A DNA stretch of 64,000 bases from GCA-2746795 sp963747345 (GCA_963747345.1 CAVVFA010000037.1:95936-159935); one strand, 5' to 3'. Shown: positions 9,946-18,936, counted from the first letter of the stretch. Numbers and translations: made by a program. The notes: generated by a model from the letters alone, not told the origin.

Positions 9946-10311
9946 CTAACCCGAATTATCGTCCCCGCCTTCCTTCCCCTCATCCTCGCCTTGAGGAAAG
10001 CGAAAGAATTGGTCAGCAATCGACATCGGCATCCGGATTTCGCCAAATTGTCGTTCAAACGTGGCAATATTCTGCGCCAATGCCTGTTGCAGCATTTTAG
10101 CGTGCATCGGCGACATGATAACGCGCGATTTCACCTTACCTCGATTAGAACGAGGCAGCACCTGGGCAAAATCCAGCACGACTTCAGCCGGGGTATGGCT
10201 AATAAAGGCAACATTGGCATAAACAGCCTCCAACTCTTTGGGGATGTCGATGCTAATACGTTTTCCAGTTTGTTTTTGAGGAGGTTGCTGTTGTTTTTCT
10301 GATTCGCTCAT
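9946..10311 (-). CDS. DUF3467 domain-containing protein
   Basis: 121 residues. After a Gln/Pro-rich polar lead, residues 17-90 carry the DUF3467 core: ISIDIPKELEAVYANVAFIS, then HTPAEVVLDFAQVLP, then VIMSPMHAKMLQQALAQNI. The C-terminal tail is acidic and Gly-rich. Function is unknown; the family is small and cytoplasmic. A GGAG sequence lies seven bases upstream of the ATG. It is 91 bp upstream of the translin-family gene on the same strand, with a stem-loop between. Confidence 0.88.
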   Translation of the reverse strand: MSESEKQQQPPQKQTGKRISIDIPKELEAVYANVAFISHTPAEVVLDFAQVLPRSNRGKVKSRVIMSPMHAKMLQQALAQNIATFERQFGEIRMPMSIADQFFRFPQGEDEGKEGGDDNSG

Positions 10312-10359
10312 GGCTAGACTCCTAGTTAAATTTCACAGGTTAAAAGTTAGTAACTGTAC

Positions 10360-10420
10360 AGACCCTAAGGGTTTGACCTCGAGTGATTCAATGTTGCGCT
10401 GTGCAAAACCCTTAGGGTCT
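10360..10420. repeat. Perfect 15-bp inverted repeat with internal direct repeat
   Basis: AGACCCTAAGGGTTT (10360-10374) pairs perfectly with AAACCCTTAGGGTCT (10406-10420) around a 31-bp loop. The 9-mer CTCGAGTGA occurs once in the loop (10378-10386) and again just outside the right arm (10421-10429). It lies in the divergent region between DUF3467 and archease. Confidence 0.8.
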
Positions 10421-10596
10421 CTCGAGTGAAAAATCAACACCTGTATAGTCGAAAGTTAAAGCAATGATACTTGGAAACCAGCCAAAGTGCGAAATTGACT
10501 TGATGGTCGTCCAAATAAATATTTGATGCCGGAAAGCCATCCTATGATACAATGTGCAGGTGTCTGGCGAGGCAATCAGAGAGGGATGTGAAGTCG

Positions 10597-11031
10597 ATGA
10601 CGAATTACGAAATTGTAGATCATACTGCCGATTGGGCGCTGCGCGTTTGGGGTCGTGATTTGGCTGATTTATTGCACAATGCGGCTATCGGAATGAACAG
10701 TTTGATGATTGGAACACCTTCGGGAAGCTCAGTGCAGGCACCTTCAACAAACTTAAAACTAACCCACACGCGCACCCTCACCTTCGCTGCTTTTGACAGC
10801 GAAACACTCCTTGTCGATTGGCTCACAGAACTGGCCTACTTCGCCGAAATGGAGCAACTAATCTTCCCAGCCATCACCCTGTCCAACATCACCCCCACCC
10901 ACCTGGAAGCCAAAATTCAAGGCGGCATCATCCCCGAACTAGCCAAACACATCAAAGCCGTCACCTACCACAACCTGGAAATCATTGAAACCATAAATGG
11001 GTTAGAAGCAACCATCGTATTTGATGTTTAA
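10597..11031 (+). CDS. Archease, RtcB activator
   Basis: About 144 residues from the ATG at 10597, which has GAGGGA upstream; an earlier in-frame ATG at 10552 is less likely. The N-terminus EIVDHTADWALRVWG with its conserved acidic pair is typical, as is the central ETLLVDWLTELAYFAE. The end KAVTYHNLEI is the conserved C-terminal strand. Archease speeds the guanylylation of RtcB and allows multiple turnovers. The RtcB gene starts 122 bp downstream on the same strand, so the pair is probably one transcript. Confidence 0.92.
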   Translation: MTNYEIVDHTADWALRVWGRDLADLLHNAAIGMNSLMIGTPSGSSVQAPSTNLKLTHTRTLTFAAFDSETLLVDWLTELAYFAEMEQLIFPAITLSNITPTHLEAKIQGGIIPELAKHIKAVTYHNLEIIETINGLEATIVFDV

Positions 11032-11042
11032 GCGGAGTATTT

Positions 11043-11130
11043 TTTATTACAAAGACACCAAGGAACATAAGAAACAAAGAAAAGAAAACCCCTTTGTCCC
11101 TTTCACCCTTTGTTCCTTTGTAATAATTTT
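11043..11130. repeat. Intergenic inverted word repeat (ACAAAGAC / CTTTGT type)
   Basis: TTACAAAGACACCAAGGAAC on the left is mirrored by GTTCCTTTGTAATAA on the right, forming a long imperfect hairpin between archease and rtcB. Similar to the element at 3190-3275. Confidence 0.65.
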
Positions 11131-11153
11131 TTGACTGATATCAGGAGGATAAA

Positions 11154-12604
11154 TTGGAACGGAAAGCCTTCAAACGCATCACTCCTTACATTCATGAAAT
11201 CCCAAAAGATTTTCGGCCCGACATGCGCGTTCCGGCGCGGTTTTATGCCGATGGTGAACTGCTCGACATGGCGCTGGACGACAAAAGCCTCGACCAACTC
11301 GTCAACACAACCACCCTGCCCGGCATCGTCAAATATGCGCTGGCAATGCCCGACATCCATCAAGGCTACGGCTTTCCCATTGGCGGCGTTATTGCCACCG
11401 AACTACCCGATGGTGTCATATCGCCCGGCGGTGTGGGCTACGACATCAACTGTGGCGTGCGCTTGCTGGCAACCCATTTAAACCGCGAAGAAATTGCGCC
11501 CTATCTCAGTGAACTGGCAACCGTTCTGCAACTCAACTGTCCTAGCGGCGTCGGCCAGGGCGGCAAAATCCATCTTAAAAAGCATGAGCTAGACCAACTG
11601 GTTGAGCAAGGTGGCAAATGGGCGCTTAAAAACGGTTATGCTACGGAAATGGATTTGGAACGGACGGAGGAAAACGGCCGTTTACCCGGAGCCGATGCCT
11701 CAAAAATAAGTGACCGCGCCAAAAAACGGGGTCTCGACCAAATAGGCACACTCGGGTCTGGCAATCACTTCATCGAAGTCGATGTGGTAGACGAAATCTT
11801 CGACGAAAAGGCAGCACAGTGCATGGGCTTGTTCCCTGGGCAGATTGTGGTGCAAATTCACTGCGGTTCACGCGGTTTGGGACACCAAGTCTGCACCGAT
11901 TATGTCAAGCGTTTTCAGAAGCGCTGTTCATCAATACGGCATCATCTTGCCCGACCGCGAACTCGTCTGCGCCCCGTTAAGCAGTCCCGAAGGGCAAGAT
12001 TATCTGGCCGCCATGAAAGCCGCCGCCAACTACGCCTTCGTCAACCGGCAGGTACTCACCTATCTCATTCGCCAAAGTTTTGAGCAAGTGTTGGCTGGCA
12101 CAGGTGTCCGTTCCACCGTTTACCAGGTTTACGACATCGCCCACAACATGGCGAAAATCGAAACACATGAGGTTGATGGCAAGCAGATGGAGGTGTGTGT
12201 CCATCGCAAAGGAGCCACCCGCGCCTTTGGCCCCGGCTCGCCCGTCTTGCCAGATGCCTACCGCGACATCGGGCAGCCCGTTTTTGTGCCTGGCTCCATG
12301 GGAACGGCCAGTTGGGTGCTCGTCGGCACAGAAAAGTCGATGGCACAGAGCTTTGGCTCCACTTGCCACGGCGCCGGTCGCACGATGAGCCGCAGCCAGG
12401 CCAAACGGGAAATTCGCGGCAATGATCTGCGCCAAGAACTAGAGGCGGATGGCATCCATATCCGCGCAGGCAGTATGGCAGGTCTCGCGGAAGAAGCACC
12501 CAGCTGCCTACAAAGATGTGGATCAGGTTATTGAAGTTGTGCATGGGGCAGGCATCGCCAAAAAAGTGGCAAGAATCGTACCGGTAGCTGTTGTTAAAGG
12601 ATGA
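11154..12604 (+). CDS. rtcB: RNA-splicing ligase RtcB, frame-broken
   Basis: Mn-dependent, GTP-dependent ligase that joins RNA 3'-phosphate or 2',3'-cyclic phosphate ends to 5'-OH ends. The start is TTG at 11154 with AGGAGG five bases upstream. Seen in order: MPDIHQGYGFPIGGV, GGVGYDINCGVR with the metal-binding Asp/Cys pair, GSGNHFIEV, IHCGSRGLGH, and late HGAGRTMSR with the guanylylated His. Single-base breaks near 11922 (an extra C; restored reading QKAVHQYG) and near 12500 separate three frames. The final piece AAYKDVDQVIEVVHGAGI ends at 12604. Together about 480 residues, the normal family length. Confidence 0.93.
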
Positions 12605-12662
12605 ATTTATGAAGGATGAGGGATGAATGAGATTTATTCAACCTTCATCTTTCACCCTTCAA
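12603..12662. repeat. Intergenic inverted word repeat (GAAGGATGAGGGATGAA type)
   Basis: GAAGGATGAGGGATGAATGA is mirrored by TTCAACCTTCATCTTTCACCC. It overlaps the rtcB stop and may act as its terminator. Relative of 9179-9233. Confidence 0.6.
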
Positions 12663-12689
12663 AATTAATATTTTCAGGAGGGTATTGTC

Positions 12690-13322
12690 GTGAAACTAGA
12701 CCAGAATAATATTGGTTGGATACTTGCTGCATTTGTAATGGGAATTGTATTGACTATTGTCGGGATGACGTTGTTTAAGCAGACGCAGCCCGCGCCAATT
12801 GTTATTTCACCACCAGAGCCAACGGCAACGGCCGTTCCCACAGAAACGCCAGGCCCCATCCAAGTATTTGTGAATGGAGCCGTCATGCAAGAGGCAGTTT
12901 ATACGCTGCCAACGGGCAGTCTGGCGCAAGATGCCATCGAAGCTGCCGGGGGATTTGCGGACGATGCCAATGTTGCCGTTGTCAATTTAGCCCAGCCGAT
13001 GTTTAATGGGGCGCAGGTATACGTCCCGTTTAATGCGGAAAACAATGCCACACCAACGGCCGTTATCTTCACAGAATCTGCCGCAAACAATGACCTCAGC
13101 AAACAAGCATCAACCGCCGCAGGCATCGTCAACATCAACAGTGCCGACGCCACCCAGTTAGAAACCTTGCCGGGAATCGGACCCAGCACCGCCGAAAAAA
13201 TCATCACCTTTCGGGCGGAAAACGGCCGTTTCACCACCATCGAAGAAATCATGAACGTACCCGGCATTGGTGAAGGCAAATTCGACCAACTACGCGAGCT
13301 AATCACAGTCGATGACAACTAA
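12690..13322 (+). CDS. ComEA-like helix-hairpin-helix DNA-binding protein with SLBB domain
   Basis: 210 residues, GTG start with AGGAGGG upstream. One membrane helix (about residues 9-28) anchors it outside the cell, followed by a Pro/Thr linker. The SLBB-type domain (about 55-115) reads IQVFVNGAVMQEAVYTLPTG. The C-terminal pair of HhH motifs (about 145-207) reads NINSADATQLETLPGIGPS and later MNVPGIGEGKFDQL. ComEA binds incoming DNA in natural transformation; no ComEC gene is visible here. The conserved NG of the HhH core is encoded by an AACGGCCGTT copy at 13221. A GT9 gene follows 6 bp later. Confidence 0.88.
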   Translation: MKLDQNNIGWILAAFVMGIVLTIVGMTLFKQTQPAPIVISPPEPTATAVPTETPGPIQVFVNGAVMQEAVYTLPTGSLAQDAIEAAGGFADDANVAVVNLAQPMFNGAQVYVPFNAENNATPTAVIFTESAANNDLSKQASTAAGIVNINSADATQLETLPGIGPSTAEKIITFRAENGRFTTIEEIMNVPGIGEGKFDQLRELITVDDN

Positions 13323-13328
13323 CAACCT

Positions 13329-14444
13329 ATGACTCACGACAACTTTCTAAACGTAGCCGCCGCCAGGGTAATGAACATACCCTTTTCATTTTTCGTGCGG
13401 AAACCGTTTTCACCACCCCAAAAAGCCATCATTTTGCAGCCCTGCTGTTTAAGCCAGGTCATGCTCACAACGCCCCTACTCGCCGCGTTGAGCAACGCCT
13501 TTCCTGACACCCGCTTTGATTGGCTCGTCAGCGAATGGGCGCGTCCCGCCATCGCTGGCAATCCCCGCCTCACAGAATTGGTCGATGCTGGTTCCGTAGA
13601 CATCAAAAGCGGCGGCTACACACTTTTGCGTAATTTAGCCCAACAACTCCGTGATGAGGAATACGACACCTGCATTATTCCCAGCCGGTCTGGTGTCATG
13701 TCGCTGCTGCCCTGGCGGGCGAAGATACCACAGCGAATTGGCCTCAATATAAACGGCCGTGGCTTCGCTCATACCATCGCCGTCAAACCTGATAACACAG
13801 TGCGCCACGCCTCAGAAATGGTTCTCACGATTGCTGCGGCAATGGGCATTGATCTGGCAGAAGGCAAACCAGTGGGCATGGAATTCTACCCCCCAGATTT
13901 AGACCGCACGCGCATCACTCGCCGCCTCGTAGAAGACCTGGATTGGCTCGGCGACCAACCGCTGATGATCATCCACCCAGGCGGCGCCAGTAACCCGATA
14001 GAGACGAATCTGCAAAAGCAGTGGCCGAGCGAACGGTTTGTACGCTTGGGCAACCATCTGGCACGGGAATACGATGCTCGTATTGTGTTGGTGGGGTCTG
14101 AGGCAGATAAGGCGTTGGCAACGGCCGTTTCTGGCATGATGTCCAATCCATCCGCCAACCTGGCGGGGCAGCTCACCCTCGGCGAAATTGGAGCATTATG
14201 CGAGGTGGCCGATTTGTATGTGGGCAACGATACCGGCCCCACTCACGTCGCGGCGGCGGTAGGCTGCCCCACCTTGGCTATCTTCGGCCCCAATGATCCC
14301 GCCTACTCAAAACCACATGGCACTAAGGGCAAAGTGATTGCATTGTGGAAGGAGTGGGATGGAAAACGGCCGTTTTCCTGGAATGCAGGGGTCTCGGTTG
14401 ACGATGCCGTTGCCGCCGCAAAAACATTACTCAACCGAACTTAA
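13329..14444 (+). CDS. Glycosyltransferase family 9 (heptosyltransferase-like)
   Basis: 371 residues, GT-B fold. The N-terminal domain has ILQPCCLSQVMLTTPLLAAL and DTRFDWLVSEWA; the C-terminal domain has LMIIHPGGAS near residue 220 and the family signature GNDTGPTHVAAAVGCPTLAIFG near residue 300 (nucleotide-sugar binding). GT9 enzymes transfer heptose or related sugars in Gram-negatives; in a Chloroflexota-like host the acceptor is unknown. It follows the ComEA-like gene by 6 bp, so it is probably co-transcribed. Confidence 0.88.
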   Translation: MTHDNFLNVAAARVMNIPFSFFVRKPFSPPQKAIILQPCCLSQVMLTTPLLAALSNAFPDTRFDWLVSEWARPAIAGNPRLTELVDAGSVDIKSGGYTLLRNLAQQLRDEEYDTCIIPSRSGVMSLLPWRAKIPQRIGLNINGRGFAHTIAVKPDNTVRHASEMVLTIAAAMGIDLAEGKPVGMEFYPPDLDRTRITRRLVEDLDWLGDQPLMIIHPGGASNPIETNLQKQWPSERFVRLGNHLAREYDARIVLVGSEADKALATAVSGMMSNPSANLAGQLTLGEIGALCEVADLYVGNDTGPTHVAAAVGCPTLAIFGPNDPAYSKPHGTKGKVIALWKEWDGKRPFSWNAGVSVDDAVAAAKTLLNRT

Positions 14445-14463
14445 AAAATCCTCAATATTGCTG

Positions 14464-14492
14464 TTGACACATCATATAAACTTTGATAATAT
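14464..14492 (+). promoter_or_regulatory. Sigma70-type promoter of tRNA-Asp
   Basis: TTGACA (14464-14469), a 17-base spacer, then TAATAT (14487-14492). The start of transcription would be near 14499, about 12 bases before the tRNA. It is one of the best promoter matches in the window. Confidence 0.85.
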
Positions 14493-14510
14493 TTCCCTCG
14501 CTCTAACAAA

Positions 14511-14583
14511 GGGGGCGTGGTGCAGCGGTTAGCACGCCGGCCTGTCAAGCCGGAGGTCGCGAGTTCAAATCTCGTCGCTCCCG
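14511..14583 (+). tRNA. tRNA-Asp (anticodon GTC)
   Basis: A 73-nt cloverleaf: acceptor GGGGGCG with CGCTCCC (one G-U pair), D-stem GTGC/GCAC, anticodon stem CCGGC/GCCGG with loop CTGTCAA giving anticodon GTC, T-stem GCGAG/CTCGT with loop TTCAAAT, discriminator G. The CCA end is not encoded. It has its own promoter and terminator. Confidence 0.97.
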
Positions 14584-14596
14584 CCTAATTCAACAA

Positions 14597-14631
14597 ACGG
14601 ATCAGAGATAATCTCTGATCCGTTTTTGTTT
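14597..14631 (+). terminator. Terminator of tRNA-Asp
   Basis: Perfect 12-bp stem ACGGATCAGAGA with TCTCTGATCCGT, three-base loop TAA, followed by TTTTGTTTT. It begins 13 bases after the tRNA. Confidence 0.95.
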
Positions 14632-14656
14632 TAAATTAACATCCACGAACAAGGCT

Positions 14657-14731
14657 GTCATTCCCGCACGTTTTTAGCGGGAATCCATCCGCGCGACCTA
14701 TGGATTCCCGCTTACTGCCTGCGGGAATGAC
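14657..14731. repeat. Nested inverted repeat GTCATTCCCGC ... GCGGGAATGAC
   Basis: Outer arms GTCATTCCCGC (14657-14667) and GCGGGAATGAC (14721-14731). Inside, AGCGGGAATCCAT (14676-14688) pairs with ATGGATTCCCGCT (14700-14712). This is a common dispersed repeat type in bacterial genomes. Confidence 0.85.
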
Positions 14732-14754
14732 GTAGGGGGCTGAATGGATACCCC

Positions 14755-15942
14755 TTAAAGAAGCCCCCGCTGGCCCAAATTCTTCATCAGTGCTGAAATA
14801 CCAAATTCCCAAGGCGGAGCTTGATTGCTGTATGCCACCCGATTTTGCAGAACACCTAACTCTTTTGAACCGATACTCACCACATCCCCAATCTTATGCG
14901 TGAAACCAACGCCAACGCCATCTCTGTCTTGCGTGGGCGCAAACAGCGTGCCGGTAAATAATGCCAACCCATCTGGATATTGATGATTAACGCCAATGGT
15001 TTGCGAGACTAAATCCAATATATCCCGACTAATCCTGTTCATGGGACTTACCTCCGACAAAGCAAAACCATCCTCTCCCTGAATGGTTAAGGTCACTTCC
15101 ATTTGGCGTACATCCTCCAGTGAAAAACTAGCATCAAACAAACGGATAAAGGGGCCTATAGCACAAGAGGCGTTGTTGTCTTTCGCTTTCCCCAGCAGCA
15201 ACGCACTGCGTCCTTCAATATCTCGAAGGTTGACATCATTGCCCAAGGCTGCGCCCCGCACCTCTGCTTTGGCATTTACCAGTAAAACGACTTCTGGTTC
15301 AGGGTTATTCCACGAAGAAATCTGTAAAATACCCACCTGTTCGCCAGGACCAACCGACGAGAGTGGTTGTGCTTTCGTAAACACCTCAGCGAACGGCCCC
15401 AAGCCTACTTCCAGGTATTGTGACCACAGCCCTTCTGCTTGCAGCACTGCTTTGACGGCTTCAGAGTCGGGCGAACCAGGCTTGATCTTGGTGAAATCAT
15501 CAGCGAGTTGTGTTCTGATTTTTAGGCGAACGGCTTCTGCCTTGGCGGCATCCCCACCCGCCCGCTCTTCAATGACACGCTCCAACATGCTCACCATGAA
15601 GGTAACACCACATGCTTTTATGCATTGAATATCTATTGGCGACAAGAAATAAGGCGCAGTGGTATCGCGCTGTTGGCTCATGGTATTAGCCATGATGTCG
15701 TCGTAGCTGCCCAGGTTTGCCAATTGAGAAACGTCGAGGGAGGCTGGATCGATATCGCTGTTGAGCAAATCGGCGCATGTGGGAGCAATGCTGCTTAAGT
15801 CAAATACGCCTGCTTCTGTTAAAAGTACGGGACTGGGGCCAGCGACGGAGCCGGTTAATTGTTCAGGAATCATAGCCCGGCCAATTAGTGTGCCAGCAAG
15901 GCCATCTTTCGGTAAAAATGAACGGGATGTAGTGTTGTTCAT
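14755..15942 (-). CDS. Fumarylacetoacetate hydrolase (FAH) family protein, probable 2-keto-3-deoxy sugar-acid dehydratase
   Basis: 395 residues from the ATG at 15942, which has AGGAA upstream; the open frame continues to 16050 without support. The C-terminal half shows the FAH fold: NNPEPEVVLLVNAKAEVRG near residue 215 with metal-binding Glu residues, then GNDVNLRDIEGRSALLLGKAKDN, then a late GIGVGFTHK-like loop. The gene is divergent from a YjhG/YagF-type sugar-acid dehydratase. In the oxidative pentose (Weimberg) route such a pair makes 2-keto-3-deoxy-pentonate and then 2-oxoglutarate semialdehyde. The family is sure; the substrate is inferred from context. Confidence 0.82.
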   Translation of the reverse strand: MNNTTSRSFLPKDGLAGTLIGRAMIPEQLTGSVAGPSPVLLTEAGVFDLSSIAPTCADLLNSDIDPASLDVSQLANLGSYDDIMANTMSQQRDTTAPYFLSPIDIQCIKACGVTFMVSMLERVIEERAGGDAAKAEAVRLKIRTQLADDFTKIKPGSPDSEAVKAVLQAEGLWSQYLEVGLGPFAEVFTKAQPLSSVGPGEQVGILQISSWNNPEPEVVLLVNAKAEVRGAALGNDVNLRDIEGRSALLLGKAKDNNASCAIGPFIRLFDASFSLEDVRQMEVTLTIQGEDGFALSEVSPMNRISRDILDLVSQTIGVNHQYPDGLALFTGTLFAPTQDRDGVGVGFTHKIGDVVSIGSKELGVLQNRVAYSNQAPPWEFGISALMKNLGQRGLL

Positions 15943-16333
15943 AGTGTGTGGTTTCCTATTTGTTGCGAAAAAATTTGAGGATGGAGTATTTGAAATATCT
16001 ACTGCTGCTGTGAAAAACGGCCGTTTCCATCCACCTTTAGTTTGCCTCATTAAACCGCTTCTTTGGATCGGGGGGAAATTCTACTACCCATTCATTATCC
16101 CATCAAGAATCACTTTTACCACGCTTTCTGTCATTGCCATCTCAATATCCAGCCCTTCATTCGTGCTTGTATCAAGTGGGCGAGGAATAACTCCTTACTC
16201 GTAGATAGTTAAAAATCCAGAAAACTCAAGCATTAAAATATCATCGTTGTCATTTCAGTCTATGGGCGCTAAACTGGCATTTGGCTTATCTAATGCGAAC
16301 CGTCCTTCGATTTCATTTCCCCAGGAGCAATAT
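15943..16333. other. Divergent control region of the sugar-acid genes
   Basis: 391 bp between divergent starts. One AACGGCCGTT copy lies at 16016. I see no convincing gene, only spurious open frames extending both coding sequences. Promoters for both genes must lie here, but no consensus pair stands out. Confidence 0.5.
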
Positions 16334-18340
16334 ATGAAAACAGATCCCATTCCTTCTCTGGTAGAAATTTTAGAGCAGAAAACACCCTTCTCCCAAACCC
16401 GAACACATGGCGAAGGTCCAGCCGGACAGCTACCCATTACCGAAGAAATGCTGCGAAATGATCCCAGCGGTCATCTTTTTGGCCTGACTCAAAACGCAGG
16501 CATGGGCTGGAATCCGGCCGACGTGGGGCGCACACAGTACCTCATCCTCAGCACGCAGGGCGGTCTCCGCGCCGAAAATGGTGAGCCAATTGCTTTGGGC
16601 TACCATACCGGCCATTGGGAAATCGGGCTGCTGGTACGTGCTGCTGCCGAAACTTTTCGCGAGCAAGGCGTATTACCTTTTGCCGCAACTTGCAGCGATC
16701 CGTGCGACGGCCGTTCTCAAGGCACCACCGGCATGTTCGACAGCTTACCCTATCGCAACGACGCCGCCATCACCATGCGCCGTCTCATTCGTTCGCTACC
16801 GCAGCGGGCTGGCGTTATGGGCATCGCCACCTGCGACAAAGGCTTACCCGCCACCATGCTGGCCCTGGCTGGTTGCAGTGATTTACCCGGCATCATCGTC
16901 CCTGGCGGTGTCACGCTGCCCGCCATCGACGCCGAAGATACTGGCAAAGTGCAAACCATCGGTGCCCGTTTTGCCCACGACATGATCAGCCTGGACTATG
17001 CGGCCGCGATGGGCTGCCGCGCGTGCGGCTCTCCTGGTGGTGGCTGCCAATTCTTAGGCACGGCCGCCACCTCCCAGGTCGTCGCCGAAGCGATGGGTTT
17101 ATCGCTGCCCCACAGCGCCCTCATTCCCTCTGGCGAACCCATTTGGCTCGACATGGCCCAGCGCTCGGCTCTGGCTTTGCTGCGGCTGAAAGCCAATAAT
17201 ATTCCCCTCTCCACGATTTTGACACCACAAGCCATTGAAAACGCGATGCTGGTTCATGCCGCATTTGGCGGCTCCACCAATTTACTGCTCCACATCCCCG
17301 CCATCGCCCACGCCGCCGGTCTGCCCATCCCCACCGTTGACGATTGGAGCCGCGTCAACCGCCAGACACCGCGTTTGGTAGACGCCCTGCCCAACGGCCC
17401 ACGCAACCATCCCACAGTGCAAGTATTCATGGCTGGCGGCGTGCCAGAAGTAATGTGCCATCTACGCGATATGGGCTTGCTCAACCTGGACGTCATCACC
17501 GCTACTGGCGAAAAACTTTCCACTGTTTTGGATTGGTGGCAGCAGAGCCAACGCCGCCAGGATTCGCGGGCGCTATTGGCTCAGGCAGATGAAATTGACC
17601 CAGACCAGGTCATCATGGACGCCGACACCGCACGCAAAGCTGGCTTGACCAGCACCGTCGTCTTCCCCACAGGCAATATTGCTCCCCAGGGAGCTGTCAT
17701 CAAAGCCACCGCCATCGACCCCTCGGTAGTGGATGAGGATCAGGTGTACCGGCACACCGGCCCGGCGCGGGTGTTTGTATCGGAGCAGGATGCTATCAGG
17801 GCTATCAAGGGGCAAAGTGAACCGCCCGTCAAATCAGGCGACGTGATTGTGCTCATTGGCGTGGGGCCTTTAGGCACTGGCATGGAAGAGACCTATCAGT
17901 TGACTTCTGCCCTCAAGTTCATTCCCTGGGGCAAAACAGTGCCGATTCTCACCGATGCCCGTTTCTCTGGGGTGTCTACCGGTGCTTGTGTGGGTCACAT
18001 TGGGCCAGAGGCGCTGGCGGGCGGGCCTATCGGCAAGGTGCGCGATGGTGATTTAATTGAAATTGTCGTTGATAGAGATGGCCTTACGGGACGCATCAAT
18101 GTCGTGAGCACCGCTGATGGCTCATTACCGTCGTCGGAAATAGCATCTCTGCTCCAATCACGCACCCCGCATCCGAATTTAAAAGCCCATCCCAAACTGC
18201 CAGATGACACCCGTTTGTGGGCAGCCTTGCAGCAAGCGAGCGGCGGCACGTGGGCGGGGTGTATCTATGATGTGGATCGTATTGTTGAGGTGATTAACGC
18301 GGGATTGAACGTATTAAGCAACCGTTCGTTTTTAACTTGA
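16334..18340 (+). CDS. IlvD/Edd-type sugar-acid dehydratase (YjhG/YagF family)
   Basis: 668 residues from the ATG at 16334, preceded by CAGGAG. Iron-sulfur cluster cysteines are seen in ATCSDPCDGRSQGTTGMFDS, ATCDKGLPAT and MGCRACGSPGGGCQFLGTAAT. The order and length match the YjhG/YagF xylonate dehydratase group rather than IlvD. The reaction removes water from an aldonic acid to give a 2-keto-3-deoxy acid. The C-terminal domain has TDARFSGVSTGACVGHIGPEA. It is divergent from the FAH-family gene that would act on its product. The exact sugar acid (xylonate, arabinonate or other) cannot be told. Confidence 0.88.
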   Translation: MKTDPIPSLVEILEQKTPFSQTRTHGEGPAGQLPITEEMLRNDPSGHLFGLTQNAGMGWNPADVGRTQYLILSTQGGLRAENGEPIALGYHTGHWEIGLLVRAAAETFREQGVLPFAATCSDPCDGRSQGTTGMFDSLPYRNDAAITMRRLIRSLPQRAGVMGIATCDKGLPATMLALAGCSDLPGIIVPGGVTLPAIDAEDTGKVQTIGARFAHDMISLDYAAAMGCRACGSPGGGCQFLGTAATSQVVAEAMGLSLPHSALIPSGEPIWLDMAQRSALALLRLKANNIPLSTILTPQAIENAMLVHAAFGGSTNLLLHIPAIAHAAGLPIPTVDDWSRVNRQTPRLVDALPNGPRNHPTVQVFMAGGVPEVMCHLRDMGLLNLDVITATGEKLSTVLDWWQQSQRRQDSRALLAQADEIDPDQVIMDADTARKAGLTSTVVFPTGNIAPQGAVIKATAIDPSVVDEDQVYRHTGPARVFVSEQDAIRAIKGQSEPPVKSGDVIVLIGVGPLGTGMEETYQLTSALKFIPWGKTVPILTDARFSGVSTGACVGHIGPEALAGGPIGKVRDGDLIEIVVDRDGLTGRINVVSTADGSLPSSEIASLLQSRTPHPNLKAHPKLPDDTRLWAALQQASGGTWAGCIYDVDRIVEVINAGLNVLSNRSFLT

Positions 18341-18368
18341 CAAACCGCTAACTTATTTACGAACGCTT

Positions 18369-18533
18369 GCTTAATACTCTGTAACATAAATAATTTAAAG
18401 AAACTAGCCGACGCCTGAGCCTGTCGAAGGCATAGGCGGTCTTGTCATAGCAAACATCGCTTTGGCTTCGACAGGCTCAGCCGCCGCTGGTCTCGGAAAA
18501 TCTAAGAAACTTATGTTACAGAGCACTTAAGGT
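18369..18533. repeat. Composite nested inverted repeat around CTGAGCCTGTCGAAG
   Basis: Outer arms CTTAATACTCTGTAACATAA (from 18370) and TTATGTTACAGAGCACTTAA (from 18511) pair with two mismatches. Inside, GCCTGAGCCTGTCGAAG pairs with CTTCGACAGGCTCAG. The whole element of about 165 bp lies between convergent genes. Confidence 0.8.
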
Positions 18534-18543
18534 CTGTTTACTT

Positions 18544-18936
18544 TTATTGATTGAAATCGGGAATGGGAACAATACGGCGCTCACGATTGATGCAGACGAG
18601 TTGGACTATGCCTGTCACGGCCGCTTTTTGACCTTCTAGTCGCCATACCTCATGGTGCCAGTTCAAACGAAATGGGCTTTCTTTAACACAGCGAGACCGG
18701 ATATCGAGCGCGTCACCAAAAACCGCGCCTTCCGCAAACTGCATCTCAACTTTGTAAACAACAAATCCCAAGCCTTCTTCATCCCACATGCGCACTAATT
18801 CTGCCTGCCCAATGGCATGTTCGCGGGCATGTTCAAAATATTTCAGATAATTCGCATGATAAACAACGCCTGAAAAATCAGTGTCATCGTAATAAATATT
18901 GACTGTATGGTGATATAGTTTGTTTTCTTCGACCAC
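18544..18936 (-). CDS. YbgC-type acyl-CoA thioesterase (4HBT hotdog fold)
   Basis: 130 residues. The N-terminal DTDFSGVVYHANYLKYFEHARE contains the catalytic Asp and the conserved Tyr/His/Asn of the 4-hydroxybenzoyl-CoA thioesterase group. The rest forms the expected beta sheet. It hydrolyses acyl-CoA thioesters in the cytoplasm; in Proteobacteria YbgC sits with Tol-Pal, but not here. The start is GTG with AAGGAT about seven bases upstream. It stands alone between a composite repeat and a divergent ABC exporter. Confidence 0.9.
   Translation of the reverse strand: MVEENKLYHHTVNIYYDDTDFSGVVYHANYLKYFEHAREHAIGQAELVRMWDEEGLGFVVYKVEMQFAEGAVFGDALDIRSRCVKESPFRLNWHHEVWRLEGQKAAVTGIVQLVCINRERRIVPIPDFNQ

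Noticed and set aside
16247..16333. N-terminal extension of the YjhG/YagF-type dehydratase
   Set aside because: It would begin at a TTG without ribosome-binding site, while the ATG at 16334 has CAGGAG correctly spaced and matches the family start.
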